Below, piece after piece: positions 17,550-26,500 of a stretch of 39,739 nt of DNA. The position numbers were made by a program, and so were the translations under genes. The stretch covers positions 1-39,739 of the forward strand of contig NZ_ACQT01000016.1 of the NCBI RefSeq assembly GCF_000175235.1, written 5' to 3'. Position 1 is the first letter of the stretch, and each line of letters starts with the position of its first letter. The DNA comes from Acidovorax delafieldii 2AN. GTDB taxonomy: Bacteria > Pseudomonadota > Gammaproteobacteria > Burkholderiales > Burkholderiaceae_C. The notes beneath the pieces are model-generated. The model saw only the letters and a program-made list of their open reading frames with translations, was not told the origin of the DNA and ran no database searches.

Positions 17550-18098
17550 ATGACGCTGACCGCAGAACAAATCCTGGCTTCCCACAAGGCCAACATCGAA
17601 ACCCTGTTCGGTTTGACCAACAAGGCATTCGAAGGCGTGGAAAAGCTGGTCGAACTGAACGTGACCGCCTCGCGCGCCGCCCTGGCTGAAGCCGCCAACC
17701 ACACCCAGGCCCTCCTGGGCGTGAAGGACGCACAGGAACTCCTGGCCCTGCAAGCCGGCCTCTTCCAGCCCCTGGCTGAAAAGACCGCCGCCTACAGCCG
17801 CCACCTGTACGACATCGCTTCGGGCACTGGCGCAGAGTTCACCCGTGCCTTCGAAGTACAGGCCACCGATGCGCAGCGCAGCTTCACCAACTTGGTGGAC
17901 AGCGCCGCCAAGAATGCACCGGCCGGCTCCGAAACCGCAGTCGCCGTGATGAAGAGCGCCGTCTCTGCCGCCAACAATGCTTTCGAGTCGGTGCAAAAGG
18001 CCGTGAAGCAGGCATCCGACGTGGCCGAAGCCAATTTCAATGCTGTCGCCAGCACCGCTGCGAACGCAGCCAAGACGGCCGCGCCCCGCAAGCGCTGA
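17550..18098 (+). CDS. phaP: Phasin (PHB granule-associated protein)
   Basis: 182 residues. Phasins coat the surface of PHB granules and control their number and size. The protein is alanine-rich and helical throughout, opening with [20 protein letters not shown] and continuing [18 protein letters not shown], the standard start of Burkholderiales phasin-2 proteins. The C-terminus is an Ala/Lys-rich tail ending AAPRKR. A strong AGGAGA lies eight bases before the ATG, and the codon choice (CTG, GCC, AAG) suits high expression. The 5' region has a good promoter and two PhaR-like sites; the phaR gene is in the same window (33383-33919). A strong terminator follows at 18232. Confidence 0.95.
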   Translation: MTLTAEQILASHKANIETLFGLTNKAFEGVEKLVELNVTASRAALAEAANHTQALLGVKDAQELLALQAGLFQPLAEKTAAYSRHLYDIASGTGAEFTRAFEVQATDAQRSFTNLVDSAAKNAPAGSETAVAVMKSAVSAANNAFESVQKAVKQASDVAEANFNAVASTAANAAKTAAPRKR

Positions 18099-18138
18099 TT
18101 TCAAGGCGAAGATCTGGAGTGCAGACTCTAGGTCGAAT

Positions 18139-18227
18139 TCAGGGAATACCCTGATAATTGCGCCAATGTCCTATGGGACAACCCTTTGTCTCCTTGGATC
18201 CTCTCGAAACCCCCGTTTCAGGGATCC
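18139..18227 (+). other. Structured phaP 3' untranslated region
   Basis: Three stem-loops lie in a row before the terminator: TCAGGG-AATA-CCCTGA (18139-18154), TGTCC-TAT-GGGACA (about 18168-18181), and an imperfect GGATCC..GAAAC-CCCC-GTTTC..GGATCC (about 18196-18227). Such density is unusual for a simple intergenic gap; it could stabilise the transcript or release a small RNA. Function unproven. Confidence 0.4.
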
Positions 18228-18231
18228 CTTT

Positions 18232-18261
18232 AAAGCCCGATCCCGAGATCGGGCTTTTTTT
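18232..18261 (+). terminator. phaP rho-independent terminator
   Basis: AAAGCCCGATC (18232-18242), loop CCGA, GATCGGGCTTT, continuing to seven T residues. Strong and correctly oriented for phaP, about 130 bases after its stop. Confidence 0.9.
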
Positions 18262-18730
18262 GCGTGCACTTCGAGGCGGCGCCGGTAGCGGCTTCCTTGG
18301 AAAACCCTGCGCGCGCCAGACTGGGGTAAAAACTTGCCGGTGGCCAGGTATGCGTGCGGCACGCCTCGCCGGGTTGCGGCGCAGGACGGCCGAGTACGCC
18401 AGGATGGGCCGGGGATAGAGAAAGCCTGACGCAACTGCAAATGACGCAGCCAACACGCTACATCGCTTGCTGCTCAAACTTCATGGGCCGCCCCACCCTT
18501 GACATCTATCCGTAGCGGCCATGGTCAACGCGTACTGGTGCCACACGCACGACGACCACCTGCAAATGACATCCGGCATCTCGTGGCCCTGTCCCGCAAT
18601 ACCCAACCTTCGGCATGCGGGCGCAGAGTCTGCTCCGCCGCATGCCCAACGCCTCTTCAACATGCCATGCGGCACGACAGGATGTACGGCACCTTGACTG
18701 CCGCCGGCTGCGGAGAAACCGGATGGGAAA
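18262..18730. other. Non-coding gap between the phaP terminator and tRNA-His
   Basis: No frame here has coding character. The only pattern I see is CTGCAAATGAC occurring twice, about 18437 and 18560. Nothing else definable. Confidence 0.4.
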
Positions 18731-18731
18731 T

Positions 18732-18767
18732 AAAAAAACCCGCTATCGAAGAAATAGCGGGTTTTTT
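18732..18767 (-). terminator. Terminator after tRNA-His (bidirectional)
   Basis: CCCGCTAT (18739-18746), loop CGAAGAA, ATAGCGGG (18754-18761), flanked by seven A on the left and six T on the right. On the minus strand it ends the tRNA-His transcript seven bases past CCA. Confidence 0.9.
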
Positions 18768-18773
18768 GTTTAC

Positions 18774-18850
18774 TGGGGTGGCTGATGGGGCTCGAACCCA
18801 CGACAACAGGAATCACAATCCTGGACTCTACCAACTGAGCTACAGCCACC
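18774..18850 (-). tRNA. tRNA-His (anticodon GTG)
   Basis: The minus strand folds as a 77-base cloverleaf with encoded CCA. The acceptor GTGGCTG pairs with CAGCCAC and carries the extra 5' G (G-1) characteristic of tRNA-His. The anticodon loop is TTGTGAT. D arm AGCTCAGTTGGTAGAG and T arm GTGGGTTCGAGCCC are standard. It follows ppiD and has its own terminator. Confidence 0.97.
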
Positions 18851-18860
18851 GTAGCTTCAT

Positions 18861-18885
18861 ATTATAGCCCGAAAAAACGGGCTAT
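18861..18885 (-). promoter_or_regulatory. Possible tRNA-His -10 overlapping a palindrome
   Basis: On the minus strand, TATAAT (18861-18866) lies ten bases before the tRNA 5' end. It overlaps a hairpin ATAGCCCG-TTTTTT-CGGGCTAT (18864-18885). No good -35 is at normal spacing, so the hairpin may instead belong to the ppiD transcript end. Confidence 0.45.
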
Positions 18886-18898
18886 CTTCCTAGACTTC

Positions 18899-20824
18899 TC
18901 AAATTTCCGAAGCACCAGCCGCCGACTGTGGACGCGGGGCCTTGATCTGCACCTTGAAGCGTTCCTTCAGCAGTTCATAGTACGCCAGCCCTTCGGCATT
19001 GCTCCACCACTGCAAATACTGTTGTCGTTCCTGCCGTGCGACCTGCTCGTTAGGCGCATCGCGGGGGACGATGCGGGTGACCTTCGCAACCGCATAGCCC
19101 TGCGCACCCAGGTCCACCCCCACCCAAGCGGGCAAAGCCGCAGTGCTGGCGCCCAGCACGGCATCGACCAGAGGACGTGGCTGATTCTGGGGTTGGTCGC
19201 GCGACACCACCACAGCGGCCTGCAGGCCGGCCGGATTGCCCGCTGCGGACTTCCAGGCGGCCAGCTTGGCTTCGCCTTCCTTGCGTGCCAGCTCCGCAGA
19301 TTTTTCTGCGACGTAGAGGGTGCGCACACGGGCTCGCACCTCATCCAACGGCAGGGTGCGCGCGGCGGTGTAGGCCGTCACGCGGGCTGCGGCCATTTGG
19401 CTCGGGCCCACCTCCACCGCCTCGGTGTTGCGCTTGTTCTCAAGCGACTCGGCCGAAAAAAGGGCTTCCAGGAGCTTGCCGTTGGCCAGAGGGCCGGTTG
19501 CACCCGGGGCCGGCGAGCGCGTGACTCCGGTGGCCGTCTGCACCTTGAGCTTGAGCTTCTCGGCAACGGGCTTGAGACTGTCCGATTGCTCGTAGACGCC
19601 ATTGGCGAACGATTCCGCCACTTCGGCAAACTTCCGCTGCGCCTGTTGCTGCTTGAGCTCGGCTTCCATCGAAGGGCGAAGCTCTTCAAAGTTGGGCTGG
19701 CGAGGCGTCTTGATGTCCGTGAGCATGATGATGTGGTAGCCGAAGTCGGTCTCGACCACATCGCTGATATCACCCTTCTTCATTGCAAACGCGGCATCTT
19801 CGAATGGCTTGACCATGGCACCCCGGCCGAAGAAATTCAGATCACCACCCGCGGGCGCTGACCCAGTGTCGTCGGACGACTTCTTTGCAACCTCGGCAAA
19901 GGTGGCGGGCGCCTTGCGGACCTGCTCGAGCAGTTGCGTCGCGCGGGCCTTGGCCTTCTCGCGGTCTGCGGCAGGGGCGTCCTTCGATGCATTGATCAGG
20001 ATGTGGCTAGCCCGGCGCTCTTCCTTGCCGGCAAGCCGGGTCAAGTTTTCCTTGTAGTAGGTGCGCAGGTCGTCTTCGTTGAGCGTGATGCCCGCACGCA
20101 CACTATCGAGGTCAAGCACCACATACTCCACGGTTGCCTGTTCGGCCTGCTGGAAATCGGCGGTGTGGGCCTTGTAGTAGGCCTCGAGATCTGCGTCGGA
20201 GGGGGTTACCTTGCCGGCGAAATCGGCAGGATTGAAACGTGCCACCTGCACCTCGCGGCGTTGGTAGAGGGCATCCAGCGCAAGCTTCACTTGTGCATCG
20301 GTGCCAAAGGCCGTACCCATCACACCGCCCAGAACCTGGTTCACAGAGATGTCGCGACGCACGTTGGCCTCAAAGCCCTCGGGCGACATTCCCTGTGCAC
20401 CGACCAATGCCCGATAGGCCTCGGCGTCGAGCGAACCGTCGGGGCGCTTCAGCGCGGCGATGGCAGGAATCTCTTGCAGGCTGCGCGCCAGCCGGCTGTC
20501 ACTGGTCACCAGGTGCATTTTTTGCGAGGCAGCCTGAAAGACGCGGTCGCGCACCAGGCGCTCCAGAGTCGCATAGCGGGCCTGCGGAGAATCCAGCAGT
20601 TTGGCATCCACTGTGGGCGACTGGGCACGGATCCTGTCGGTCTCCACCTTGTGGGCATTGTCCCAGTCTGTCTGGCTGATGTCGTGGCCATCCACGCGGG
20701 CGACAACAGAGCTCTTCTGCGAAAAATAGCTGCGGTCGATGCCTACCAGTACGAACGAAGGAATGATCAACAAGAACAACAAGAGCATCACGACCTTGGA
20801 GTGCTTGCGGATGGATTCAAACAT
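18899..20824 (-). CDS. ppiD: Periplasmic folding chaperone / peptidyl-prolyl isomerase PpiD
   Basis: 641 residues. PpiD is anchored in the inner membrane near the Sec translocon and helps newly exported proteins fold. One N-terminal membrane helix (VVMLLLFLLIIPSFVLVGID, about 11-30) is followed by a SurA-like chaperone region (about 35-255) and a parvulin domain (about 265-365) seen in RRASHILINASK, ATFAEVAKKSSDD and FGYHIIMLTDI. The C-terminal third resumes the chaperone fold. The ATG at 20824 is taken because MFESIRKHSK is the usual beginning; an in-frame start at 20851 lies in terminator sequence. It follows hupB and tRNA-Val, a common order for ppiD. Confidence 0.93.
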   Translation of the reverse strand: MFESIRKHSKVVMLLLFLLIIPSFVLVGIDRSYFSQKSSVVARVDGHDISQTDWDNAHKVETDRIRAQSPTVDAKLLDSPQARYATLERLVRDRVFQAASQKMHLVTSDSRLARSLQEIPAIAALKRPDGSLDAEAYRALVGAQGMSPEGFEANVRRDISVNQVLGGVMGTAFGTDAQVKLALDALYQRREVQVARFNPADFAGKVTPSDADLEAYYKAHTADFQQAEQATVEYVVLDLDSVRAGITLNEDDLRTYYKENLTRLAGKEERRASHILINASKDAPAADREKAKARATQLLEQVRKAPATFAEVAKKSSDDTGSAPAGGDLNFFGRGAMVKPFEDAAFAMKKGDISDVVETDFGYHIIMLTDIKTPRQPNFEELRPSMEAELKQQQAQRKFAEVAESFANGVYEQSDSLKPVAEKLKLKVQTATGVTRSPAPGATGPLANGKLLEALFSAESLENKRNTEAVEVGPSQMAAARVTAYTAARTLPLDEVRARVRTLYVAEKSAELARKEGEAKLAAWKSAAGNPAGLQAAVVVSRDQPQNQPRPLVDAVLGASTAALPAWVGVDLGAQGYAVAKVTRIVPRDAPNEQVARQERQQYLQWWSNAEGLAYYELLKERFKVQIKAPRPQSAAGASEI

Positions 20825-20841
20825 GGTTGATCTTTCAGTGA

Positions 20842-20874
20842 CAAAAAACAAAAGGCGAACTTTCGTTCGCCTTT
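20842..20874 (-). terminator. Terminator between tRNA-Val(UAC) and ppiD
   Basis: AAAGGCGAAC (20851-20860) and GTTCGCCTTT (20865-20874) around the loop TTTC form a perfect 10-pair stem; on the minus strand the T-rich tract TTTTGTTTTTTG follows. It separates hupB-tRNA-Val from ppiD, which begins 18 bases further on, so ppiD needs read-through or a promoter within the tRNA region. Confidence 0.85.
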
Positions 20875-20883
20875 GTTCGGTGG

Positions 20884-20959
20884 TGGTGGGTCCTGACGGT
20901 CTCGAACCGCCGACCTACTCCGTGTAAAGGAGCCGCTCTACCAACTGAGCTAAGGACCC
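20884..20959 (-). tRNA. tRNA-Val (anticodon TAC)
   Basis: 76-base cloverleaf on the minus strand with encoded ACCA. The acceptor GGGTCCT pairs with AGGACCC, the anticodon loop is TTTACAC, and the T arm holds GTTCGAGAC. It lies 15 bases after the hupB stop and is probably cut from the hupB transcript, since no separate promoter is visible. Confidence 0.97.
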
Positions 20960-20974
20960 CGACCTAACTGGCCA

Positions 20975-21247
20975 TCAATTCAAGGCGTCTTTCAAAGCCT
21001 TGCCTGGACGAAACTTTGGAACTTTAGCAGCTTTGATTTTAATCGCAGCGCCGGTGCGTGGATTGCGGCCGGTGCGTGCAGCACGCTTGCCCACCGCGAA
21101 GGTGCCGAAACCGACCAGCGAAACCGTGCCGCCTTTTTTCAGGGTCTTCTTGACTGCCTCGATCGTGGATTCCAGGGCGCGTGCTGCCGCGGCCTTGGAG
21201 ATGTCGGCATTGTTAGCGATGTGCTCAATCAGTTCGGTTTTGTTCAC
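20975..21247 (-). CDS. hupB: DNA-binding protein HU
   Basis: 90 residues, exactly the HU length. HU is an abundant nucleoid protein that bends DNA as a dimer. The sequence [40 protein letters not shown] and [20 protein letters not shown] shows the dimer core and the DNA-gripping beta arm with its proline. The GTG start at 21247 has GAGAGG seven bases upstream; the frame continues to 21301 but that part is not HU-like. A strong promoter is at 21382-21410, leaving a leader of about 130 bases. hupB, tRNA-Val and ppiD lie in a row. Confidence 0.97.
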   Translation of the reverse strand: MNKTELIEHIANNADISKAAAARALESTIEAVKKTLKKGGTVSLVGFGTFAVGKRAARTGRNPRTGAAIKIKAAKVPKFRPGKALKDALN

Positions 21248-21692
21248 AAGAAGCCTCTCGGGAAAAGAGTTGATGGAATGTCCTGGATATCTGGTCTTCA
21301 CACGTCAGGCAGCGCAGCGCAGGAGCTGTTTTGGGCAAACGGGGGAATGACTGGCGTACACAGCAGGTGCTGCTGCATCAGATTAAAGCCATCGACTTTC
21401 CGGGTGTCAATACAACACGCTGCTTTTGCGTCAGCGTTGCGCTGGATTCTAGTCGTATTTCACGCTGCGCCGGGGCTTGCAGGGTGTTTTTGTCTCAAAG
21501 CTGCCCATGGGCAACACTCCCGATTGACACCCCGCTGTGGTTGTCGGCTGCAACGCCAAATCCGCGTCAACGGAAGGCGCGACGGACCTGCCGACCGGTG
21601 CCGCCAGCGTGTGGGCCATGCACCCGCATACGCCAAACCGCAACCGCAAGGCACGCAGCCGTGCATGACGGCAATCCAGGAAAACGCGCGGA
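21248..21692. other. Leader and promoter region of hupB, otherwise non-coding
   Basis: Contains the hupB promoter and leader. Left of the pgsA end and right of the promoter I see no gene, terminator or repeat that I can support. Confidence 0.5.
21382..21410 (-). promoter_or_regulatory. hupB sigma-70 promoter
   Basis: On the minus strand, consensus -35 TTGACA (21405-21410), exactly 17 bases, -10 TTTAAT (21382-21387). Predicted start near 21375. Confidence 0.75.
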
Positions 21693-22265
21693 CTATTTCA
21701 CGCGCGCCCGGATCTCGGGCAGCGCCTTTTGCAGGTAGTACACCATGGACCACACGGTGAGCACGGCCGACGCCCAGATCAGCCACGTGCCCCACACGCC
21801 CGTGTCGATGGCCCCCAGCAGGCGCCCGTCGTACAGCAGGAAGGGGATGGCCGTCATCTGCACCGAGGTCTTCACCTTGCCGATCATGTGCACCGCCACG
21901 CTCTTGCTCGCGCCGATCTGCGCCATCCATTCGCGCAGGGCCGAAATCGCGATCTCGCGGCCGATGATGATGAGCGCCACGAACACATCTGCGCGCTGCA
22001 AATGCACCAGCACCAGCAGCGAGGCGCACACCAGGAACTTGTCGGCCACAGGGTCCAGAAAGGCCCCAAACGAAGAGGTCTGGTTCAGCTTGCGGGCCAG
22101 AAAACCGTCGAGCCAGTCGGTGGCGGCAAACACCACGAACATCACGGTGGCGATGAGATTGCGGGTGGCAGGCTCGAGCGGCGCGTAGAACACCCCCACG
22201 ATCAAAGGTATCGCGACGATGCGCGTCCAGGTCATGATGGTGGGAATGGTGAAAAACATGGACAT
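21693..22265 (-). CDS. pgsA: CDP-diacylglycerol--glycerol-3-phosphate 3-phosphatidyltransferase
   Basis: About 190 residues. It makes phosphatidylglycerophosphate, the committed step to phosphatidylglycerol and cardiolipin, in the inner membrane. The CDP-alcohol phosphotransferase signature is intact: TDWLDGFLARKLNQTSSFGA then FLDPVADK, with all the metal-binding aspartates. Several hydrophobic helices and the start MFFTIPTIMTWTRIVAIPL are typical. Starts at 22292, 22265 and 22259 are all possible; the first shares a base with the uvrC stop (TGATG), the last two begin where the family usually does. It is downstream of uvrC and probably co-transcribed. Confidence 0.94.
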   Translation of the reverse strand: MSMFFTIPTIMTWTRIVAIPLIVGVFYAPLEPATRNLIATVMFVVFAATDWLDGFLARKLNQTSSFGAFLDPVADKFLVCASLLVLVHLQRADVFVALIIIGREIAISALREWMAQIGASKSVAVHMIGKVKTSVQMTAIPFLLYDGRLLGAIDTGVWGTWLIWASAVLTVWSMVYYLQKALPEIRARVK

Positions 22266-22291
22266 GATTGTGTCACGCTGGCATGCCGCCA

Positions 22292-24292
22292 TCAGCGCAG
22301 CGCGCGGTAGATGTCCTCGGCCAATTCGCGCGAGATGCCGTCCACCGTCAGCAGGTCTTCCACGCTGGCTGCGGCCACGCCGCGCACGCCGCCAAAACGC
22401 TGCAGCAGCCGGGCGCGCTTCTTGGGCCCCACCCCCGGAATCTCCTCGAGCTGCCCCCCGCCCACGCGCACCTTGGAGCGCGCGGCGCGCATGCCGGTGA
22501 TGGCAAACCGGTGCGCCTCGTCCCGAATCTGCGCTACCAGCATCAGTGCGGCCGAATCCTTGCCCAGATAGACCTTCTCGCGCCCGTCGGCAAACACCAG
22601 TTCTTCCAGACCCACCTTTCGACCTTCGCCCTTTTCCACGCCCACGATGCGCGTGAGGTCCAGCCCAAGCGCCGTGAACACCTCGCGCGCCACGCTTACC
22701 TGGCCCTTGCCACCGTCGATCAGTACCAGGTCCGGCAGGCGCGCCACGCCCTTGGGCTTGATCGCGCCATCCCCCTCGCCATTGGCCGGCGGCGCGGCGG
22801 CGAAGTCGATGCCACCGGCCTCGCGCGCGGCCTCGGCCACCTTGCTGTAGCGGCGGGTGAGCACCTGGCGCATGGCGGCGTAGTCGTCGCCCCCCGTGAT
22901 GCCCTCGATCTTGTAGCGGCGGTATTCACTGCTCTGCATCTTGTGGTGGTGGAACACCACGCACGAAGCCTGGGTGGACTCACCCGCCGTGTGCGATATG
23001 TCGAAGCATTCGATGGTGAGCTGATCCAGATCGTCGGGCGGCAGATCCAGCGCTTCGGCCAAGGCGCGCGTGCGGGCCTGCTGCGAGCCCTCTTCGGCCA
23101 GCAGGCGCGCCAGTTGCAGGTCTGCGTTTTTCTGCGCCATATCGAGCCAGGCGCGCCGCTGCTCGCGCGGCTGGTGGATGGCACTCACACGCACACCGCT
23201 TTGCTCGGTGAGCGCGCCCAGCAGCGCCTTGTCCACGGGCTCGCTGGTCACCAGCACCGGCGGCACAGGCACACCCAGGTAGTGCTGCGCAATGAAGGCC
23301 TCCAGCACCAGCACCTCCACGGGGCGCACGGGCGCGGCGACCGTGCCGGCCGCATCGCTGCCCTCTTCCGCGAAGACCCCCGCCGCGTCTTCCACGTGCA
23401 CGGGGAAGTACGGCCGATCGCCCAGGTGGCGCCCGCCGCGCACCATGGCCAGGTTCACGCAGGCGCGGCCGCCCTGCACACGCACGGCCAGAATGTCCAC
23501 GTCCTTGTCGTCGGCGGTTTCGATGGATTGCTGGTGCAGCACGCGCGACAGGGCCTGGATCTGGTTGCGCACTTCGGCGGCCTGCTCGAATTCGAGCCTG
23601 TCCGAATGCGCCATCATGCGCGTCTCCATGGCCTTGAGCAGCTCTTGCGTTTCGCCACGCAGCAGTGCCTGTGCCTGCGACACATCGGCCGCATAGGCTT
23701 CGGGCGAGATCAGGCCTACGCAGGGCGCGGTGCAGCGCTTGATCTGGTAGAGCAGGCAGGGGCGCGTGCGGTTGGCAAACACCGTGTCTTCGCAGGTGCG
23801 CAAGCGAAAGACCTTCTGCAGAAGCTGGATGGATTCCTTCACGGCCCACCCGCTGGGGTACGGGCCGAAATAGCGGTGCTTCTTGTCCACCGCGCCGCGG
23901 TAATACGCCATGCGCGGAAACACCTGGCCCGGCGCGTCGCCGCGGTCCGGGCCTGCCGTGCCGGTGATCTTGAGGTAGGGGTAGCTCTTGTCGTCCCGGA
24001 ACAGGATGTTGAACTTGGGATTCAACGTCTTGATGAGGTTGTTTTCGAGCAGCAGTGCCTCGGCCTCCGAGCGCACCACCGTGGTTTCCATGCGCACGAT
24101 CTTGCTGACCATGTGGCCGATGCGCGTGCCGCCATGGTTCTTCTGGAAATAGCTGGAGACGCGGCGCTTGAGGTTGAGCGCCTTCCCTACATAGAGCAGC
24201 GCATCCTGCGCGTCGAAATAGCGGTACACGCCCGGCAGCGCCGGCAGCGCAGCCACTTGCGCCAGGAGTTCTTCGGAATGCACATCAGACAT
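22292..24292 (-). CDS. uvrC: Excinuclease ABC subunit C
   Basis: 666 residues. UvrC makes both incisions in nucleotide excision repair after UvrAB finds damage. Domains in order: GIY-YIG nuclease (about 17-95: [20 protein letters not shown]), a cysteine cluster with [13 protein letters not shown], the UVR helix pair that meets UvrB ([15 protein letters not shown]), the RNase H-like second nuclease ([27 protein letters not shown]), and C-terminal helix-hairpin-helix motifs ([18 protein letters not shown]). The ATG at 24292 is selected because upstream codons are not UvrC-like. pgsA follows with overlapping stop and start, and stem-loop repeat copy E lies upstream. Confidence 0.97.
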   Translation of the reverse strand: MSDVHSEELLAQVAALPALPGVYRYFDAQDALLYVGKALNLKRRVSSYFQKNHGGTRIGHMVSKIVRMETTVVRSEAEALLLENNLIKTLNPKFNILFRDDKSYPYLKITGTAGPDRGDAPGQVFPRMAYYRGAVDKKHRYFGPYPSGWAVKESIQLLQKVFRLRTCEDTVFANRTRPCLLYQIKRCTAPCVGLISPEAYAADVSQAQALLRGETQELLKAMETRMMAHSDRLEFEQAAEVRNQIQALSRVLHQQSIETADDKDVDILAVRVQGGRACVNLAMVRGGRHLGDRPYFPVHVEDAAGVFAEEGSDAAGTVAAPVRPVEVLVLEAFIAQHYLGVPVPPVLVTSEPVDKALLGALTEQSGVRVSAIHQPREQRRAWLDMAQKNADLQLARLLAEEGSQQARTRALAEALDLPPDDLDQLTIECFDISHTAGESTQASCVVFHHHKMQSSEYRRYKIEGITGGDDYAAMRQVLTRRYSKVAEAAREAGGIDFAAAPPANGEGDGAIKPKGVARLPDLVLIDGGKGQVSVAREVFTALGLDLTRIVGVEKGEGRKVGLEELVFADGREKVYLGKDSAALMLVAQIRDEAHRFAITGMRAARSKVRVGGGQLEEIPGVGPKKRARLLQRFGGVRGVAAASVEDLLTVDGISRELAEDIYRALR

Positions 24293-24364
24293 GGCATCTA
24301 TTGTGGCGGCTCGCACCTCTCGCGCACCTGCCCGGGCCACCGTGGCCAGGGCGGCCCTGCGGCG

Positions 24365-24422
24365 AAACGCTACATATTTAATAGCTGCTTGCGCTTATTC
24401 TGCAAGCGCAAGCAGCCAAAAA
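24365..24422 (+). repeat. Dispersed stem-loop repeat, copy E (perfect arms)
   Basis: Flank AACGCTACATATTTAATA, arm GCTGCTTGCGCTT (24383-24395), loop ATTCTGC, arm AAGCGCAAGCAGC (24403-24415; all 13 pairs), then CAAAAACA. It lies between the end of a Bug gene and the start of uvrC, both minus strand. Confidence 0.85.
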
Positions 24423-24427
24423 CACCG

Positions 24428-25408
24428 TTACTCCGCCTCGATCTTGGCGCTCTTGACCACCTTGGCCCAGTTGGCCAGGTCCGCCTTCACGCGCTCGCCC
24501 AACTGCTGCGGCCCCAGGTAGTCGGCAGTGGCGCCCTGCTCCTGTGCCTTCTGCTTGAAGGCCGCGCTTTGCACCACGGTGCGCAGGTCGGCGGCCAGCT
24601 TGTCGATGACGGGCTTGGGCACGGCGGCAGGGGCAAACAGCGCAAACCACGACGTGGCGTTCACGCCGGGATAACCCGCCTCAGCCGTGGTGGGCGCATC
24701 GGGCAGGCTGGGCAAGCGCTCCTTGCCGGTCACGGCCAGCACGCGCAGCTTGCCAGCCTGGATGTGGGGCATGAACGGCGGCGCGGTGCCAAAAGTCAGA
24801 TCCACTTGGCCGCCCAGCAGGTCCTGCAGCGCGGGGCCAGTGCCCTTGTAGGGCACGTGGACCATCTTGATGCCGCCCTGCTGCTCCAGCATGGCGCCCG
24901 TCACGTGCTGCAGCGAGCCGTTGCCCGACGAGGCGTAGTTGAGCTTGCCCGGATTGGCCTTGGCATAGGCGATGAGCTCGGGCAAGGTCTTCACGGGCAG
25001 ATCGGCCCGCACCACGATGATCTGCGGCGCAGAGATCACGTTGGCGATGGGCTGGAAGTCGCTCTGCGCCCACTGCGCCACCTTGGTGAGGTGGGGCGAG
25101 ATCACGTGGTAGCCCGAATACTGCATGAGCAGGGTGTAGCCATCGGCTTCGGCCCGCTTGACGATGCTGGCGGCAATGTTGCCATTGCCCCCGCCCTTGT
25201 TGTCCACCACCACCGACTGGCCCAGCACCGGCCCCAGTGCCTGCGCCACCATGCGCGCCGACAGGTCGGTGGTACCGCCGGCCGCGGTGGGCACCACCAG
25301 AGTCACGTTCCTGGAGGGATAGGCGCTCTGGGCCCAGGCGGCGCTGCCCAGACCCATGGCCAGCGCAGCGATGGCCAGGGTGGTGAATTGCTTGCGGGTT
25401 GTTTTCAT
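24428..25408 (-). CDS. Bug-family periplasmic receptor (TctC-like), copy 1
   Basis: 326 residues. Bug/TctC proteins bind carboxylates in the periplasm. A signal peptide covers about 1-26 (FTTLAIAALAMGLGSAAWA, cut before QSAYPS). Typical family blocks are VTLVVPTAAGGTTDLSARM, SVVVDNKGGGNGNIAA, NYASSGNGSLQHVTGAMLEQ, VHVPYKGTGPALQDLLGGQV and LPDAPTTAEAGYPG. The ATG at 25408 gives the signal peptide a clean start. It is last in a run with a second Bug gene of identical length, an HMG-CoA lyase and a CoA transferase. No TctA/TctB membrane genes are present, so it is an orphan receptor here. Confidence 0.92.
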   Translation of the reverse strand: MKTTRKQFTTLAIAALAMGLGSAAWAQSAYPSRNVTLVVPTAAGGTTDLSARMVAQALGPVLGQSVVVDNKGGGNGNIAASIVKRAEADGYTLLMQYSGYHVISPHLTKVAQWAQSDFQPIANVISAPQIIVVRADLPVKTLPELIAYAKANPGKLNYASSGNGSLQHVTGAMLEQQGGIKMVHVPYKGTGPALQDLLGGQVDLTFGTAPPFMPHIQAGKLRVLAVTGKERLPSLPDAPTTAEAGYPGVNATSWFALFAPAAVPKPVIDKLAADLRTVVQSAAFKQKAQEQGATADYLGPQQLGERVKADLANWAKVVKSAKIEAE

Positions 25409-25466
25409 ATGCGGGAAGTCTCCGTTTTCTCTGGAATGGAATTTCGTCAACGTGGGAAGAACTGCG

Positions 25467-26447
25467 TCAGTCCACCTTGGCGCCGGTGTCCTGCACCACG
25501 CGCTGCCAGCGCGCCAGGTCGCTGCGCACCAGCGTGGCCAACTGGGCCGATGTGCCCTTGAATGGCTCGCAACCCACGGCCGCCAGCTTCTCGATCACAT
25601 CCTTGTGATCGAGCGCCCTGGCCACTTCGGCCTGCAACTGCGCTACCACGGCGGGCGGCGTGCCCGCAGGGGCAAACATGCCGTACCACGGCGTCTGGCC
25701 AAAACCCTTGATCGTCTCGCCGATGGTGGGCGCATCGGGCAAGGCCGCCACGCGCTTTTCGTTGACCACACCCAACACCTTGAGCTTGCCCGCCTTGATG
25801 AAGGCGATGGACGACGGCAGGCTTTGCACCGACAGCGGCACCTGCCCGCCCACCACGTCGGTGGCGGCAGCGGCCGAGCCCTTGTAGGGAATGTGCTGCA
25901 ACTGGATGCCGGCGGCCTTCTGCAGCATCTCACCGATCAGGTGGTTCAACGTGCCGTTGCCGGCCGAGGCAATGGCGTACTTGCCCGGCGCTGCCTTGGC
26001 TGCAGCAATCAGCTCGGCCACGTTGCTGGCGGGAAAGGATGGATGCGCCACCAGCACATAGCCCGCCGTGGCCAGCGGCCCCACGGGCTCGAAATCCTTC
26101 ACCGGATCGAAACCCACGCTCTTGTAGAGCCAGGGGTTGATCACCTGGGCACTGTCGGCCGTCACCAGCAGCGTGTAGCCGTCGGGCCGGGTCTTGGCGG
26201 TGTAGGCCGTACCCACGTTGCCGCCCGCGCCGGGGCGGTTGTCCACCACCACGCTCTGGCCCAGTTGCTCGCTGAGCCGGTGCGCGATCACGCGGGCGAT
26301 GGCGTCGTTGGCACCGCCAGCGGCCTGGGGCACCACCACGGTGATGGGCTTGGTGGGAAACCGGGCTTCCTGCGCCGCGGCGGTCAGCGCAGCCGCGCAC
26401 AGCAGCGCGGCAAAAAGCCTGCGGGGGATGGACGTTGGAATGCGCAT
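25467..26447 (-). CDS. Bug-family periplasmic receptor (TctC-like), copy 2
   Basis: 326 residues, as long as its neighbour but clearly diverged, so not a recent duplicate. Signal peptide about 1-24 (RRLFAALLCAAALTAAAQ). Family blocks: ITVVVPQAAGGANDAIARVI, SVVVDNRPGAGGNVGTAYTA, IASAGNGTLNHLIGEMLQ, QHIPYKGSAAAATDVVGGQV and LPDAPTIGETI. AGGAG lies nine bases before the ATG at 26447. It sits between Bug copy 1 and the HMG-CoA lyase gene. The ligand is probably the carboxylate that the adjoining enzymes handle, but this is inference from context only. Confidence 0.92.
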   Translation of the reverse strand: MRIPTSIPRRLFAALLCAAALTAAAQEARFPTKPITVVVPQAAGGANDAIARVIAHRLSEQLGQSVVVDNRPGAGGNVGTAYTAKTRPDGYTLLVTADSAQVINPWLYKSVGFDPVKDFEPVGPLATAGYVLVAHPSFPASNVAELIAAAKAAPGKYAIASAGNGTLNHLIGEMLQKAAGIQLQHIPYKGSAAAATDVVGGQVPLSVQSLPSSIAFIKAGKLKVLGVVNEKRVAALPDAPTIGETIKGFGQTPWYGMFAPAGTPPAVVAQLQAEVARALDHKDVIEKLAAVGCEPFKGTSAQLATLVRSDLARWQRVVQDTGAKVD

Positions 26448-26500
26448 GGTCTGTGTCTCCTGGTTGTATGAATGGTCGCTTGCAGCCGGCAGGTTTCGAT

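Noticed and set aside
18171-18440. Short open frames between phaP and tRNA-His as small genes
   Set aside because: Arg/Ser-rich translations, no ribosome-binding site, and one runs across the phaP terminator.
22268-25561. A very long plus-strand open frame (about 1100 codons) opposite uvrC and the Bug gene
   Set aside because: Its product is His/Arg/Ala/Gly-rich without domains, while the minus strand encodes complete UvrC and Bug proteins. It is a by-product of high GC.
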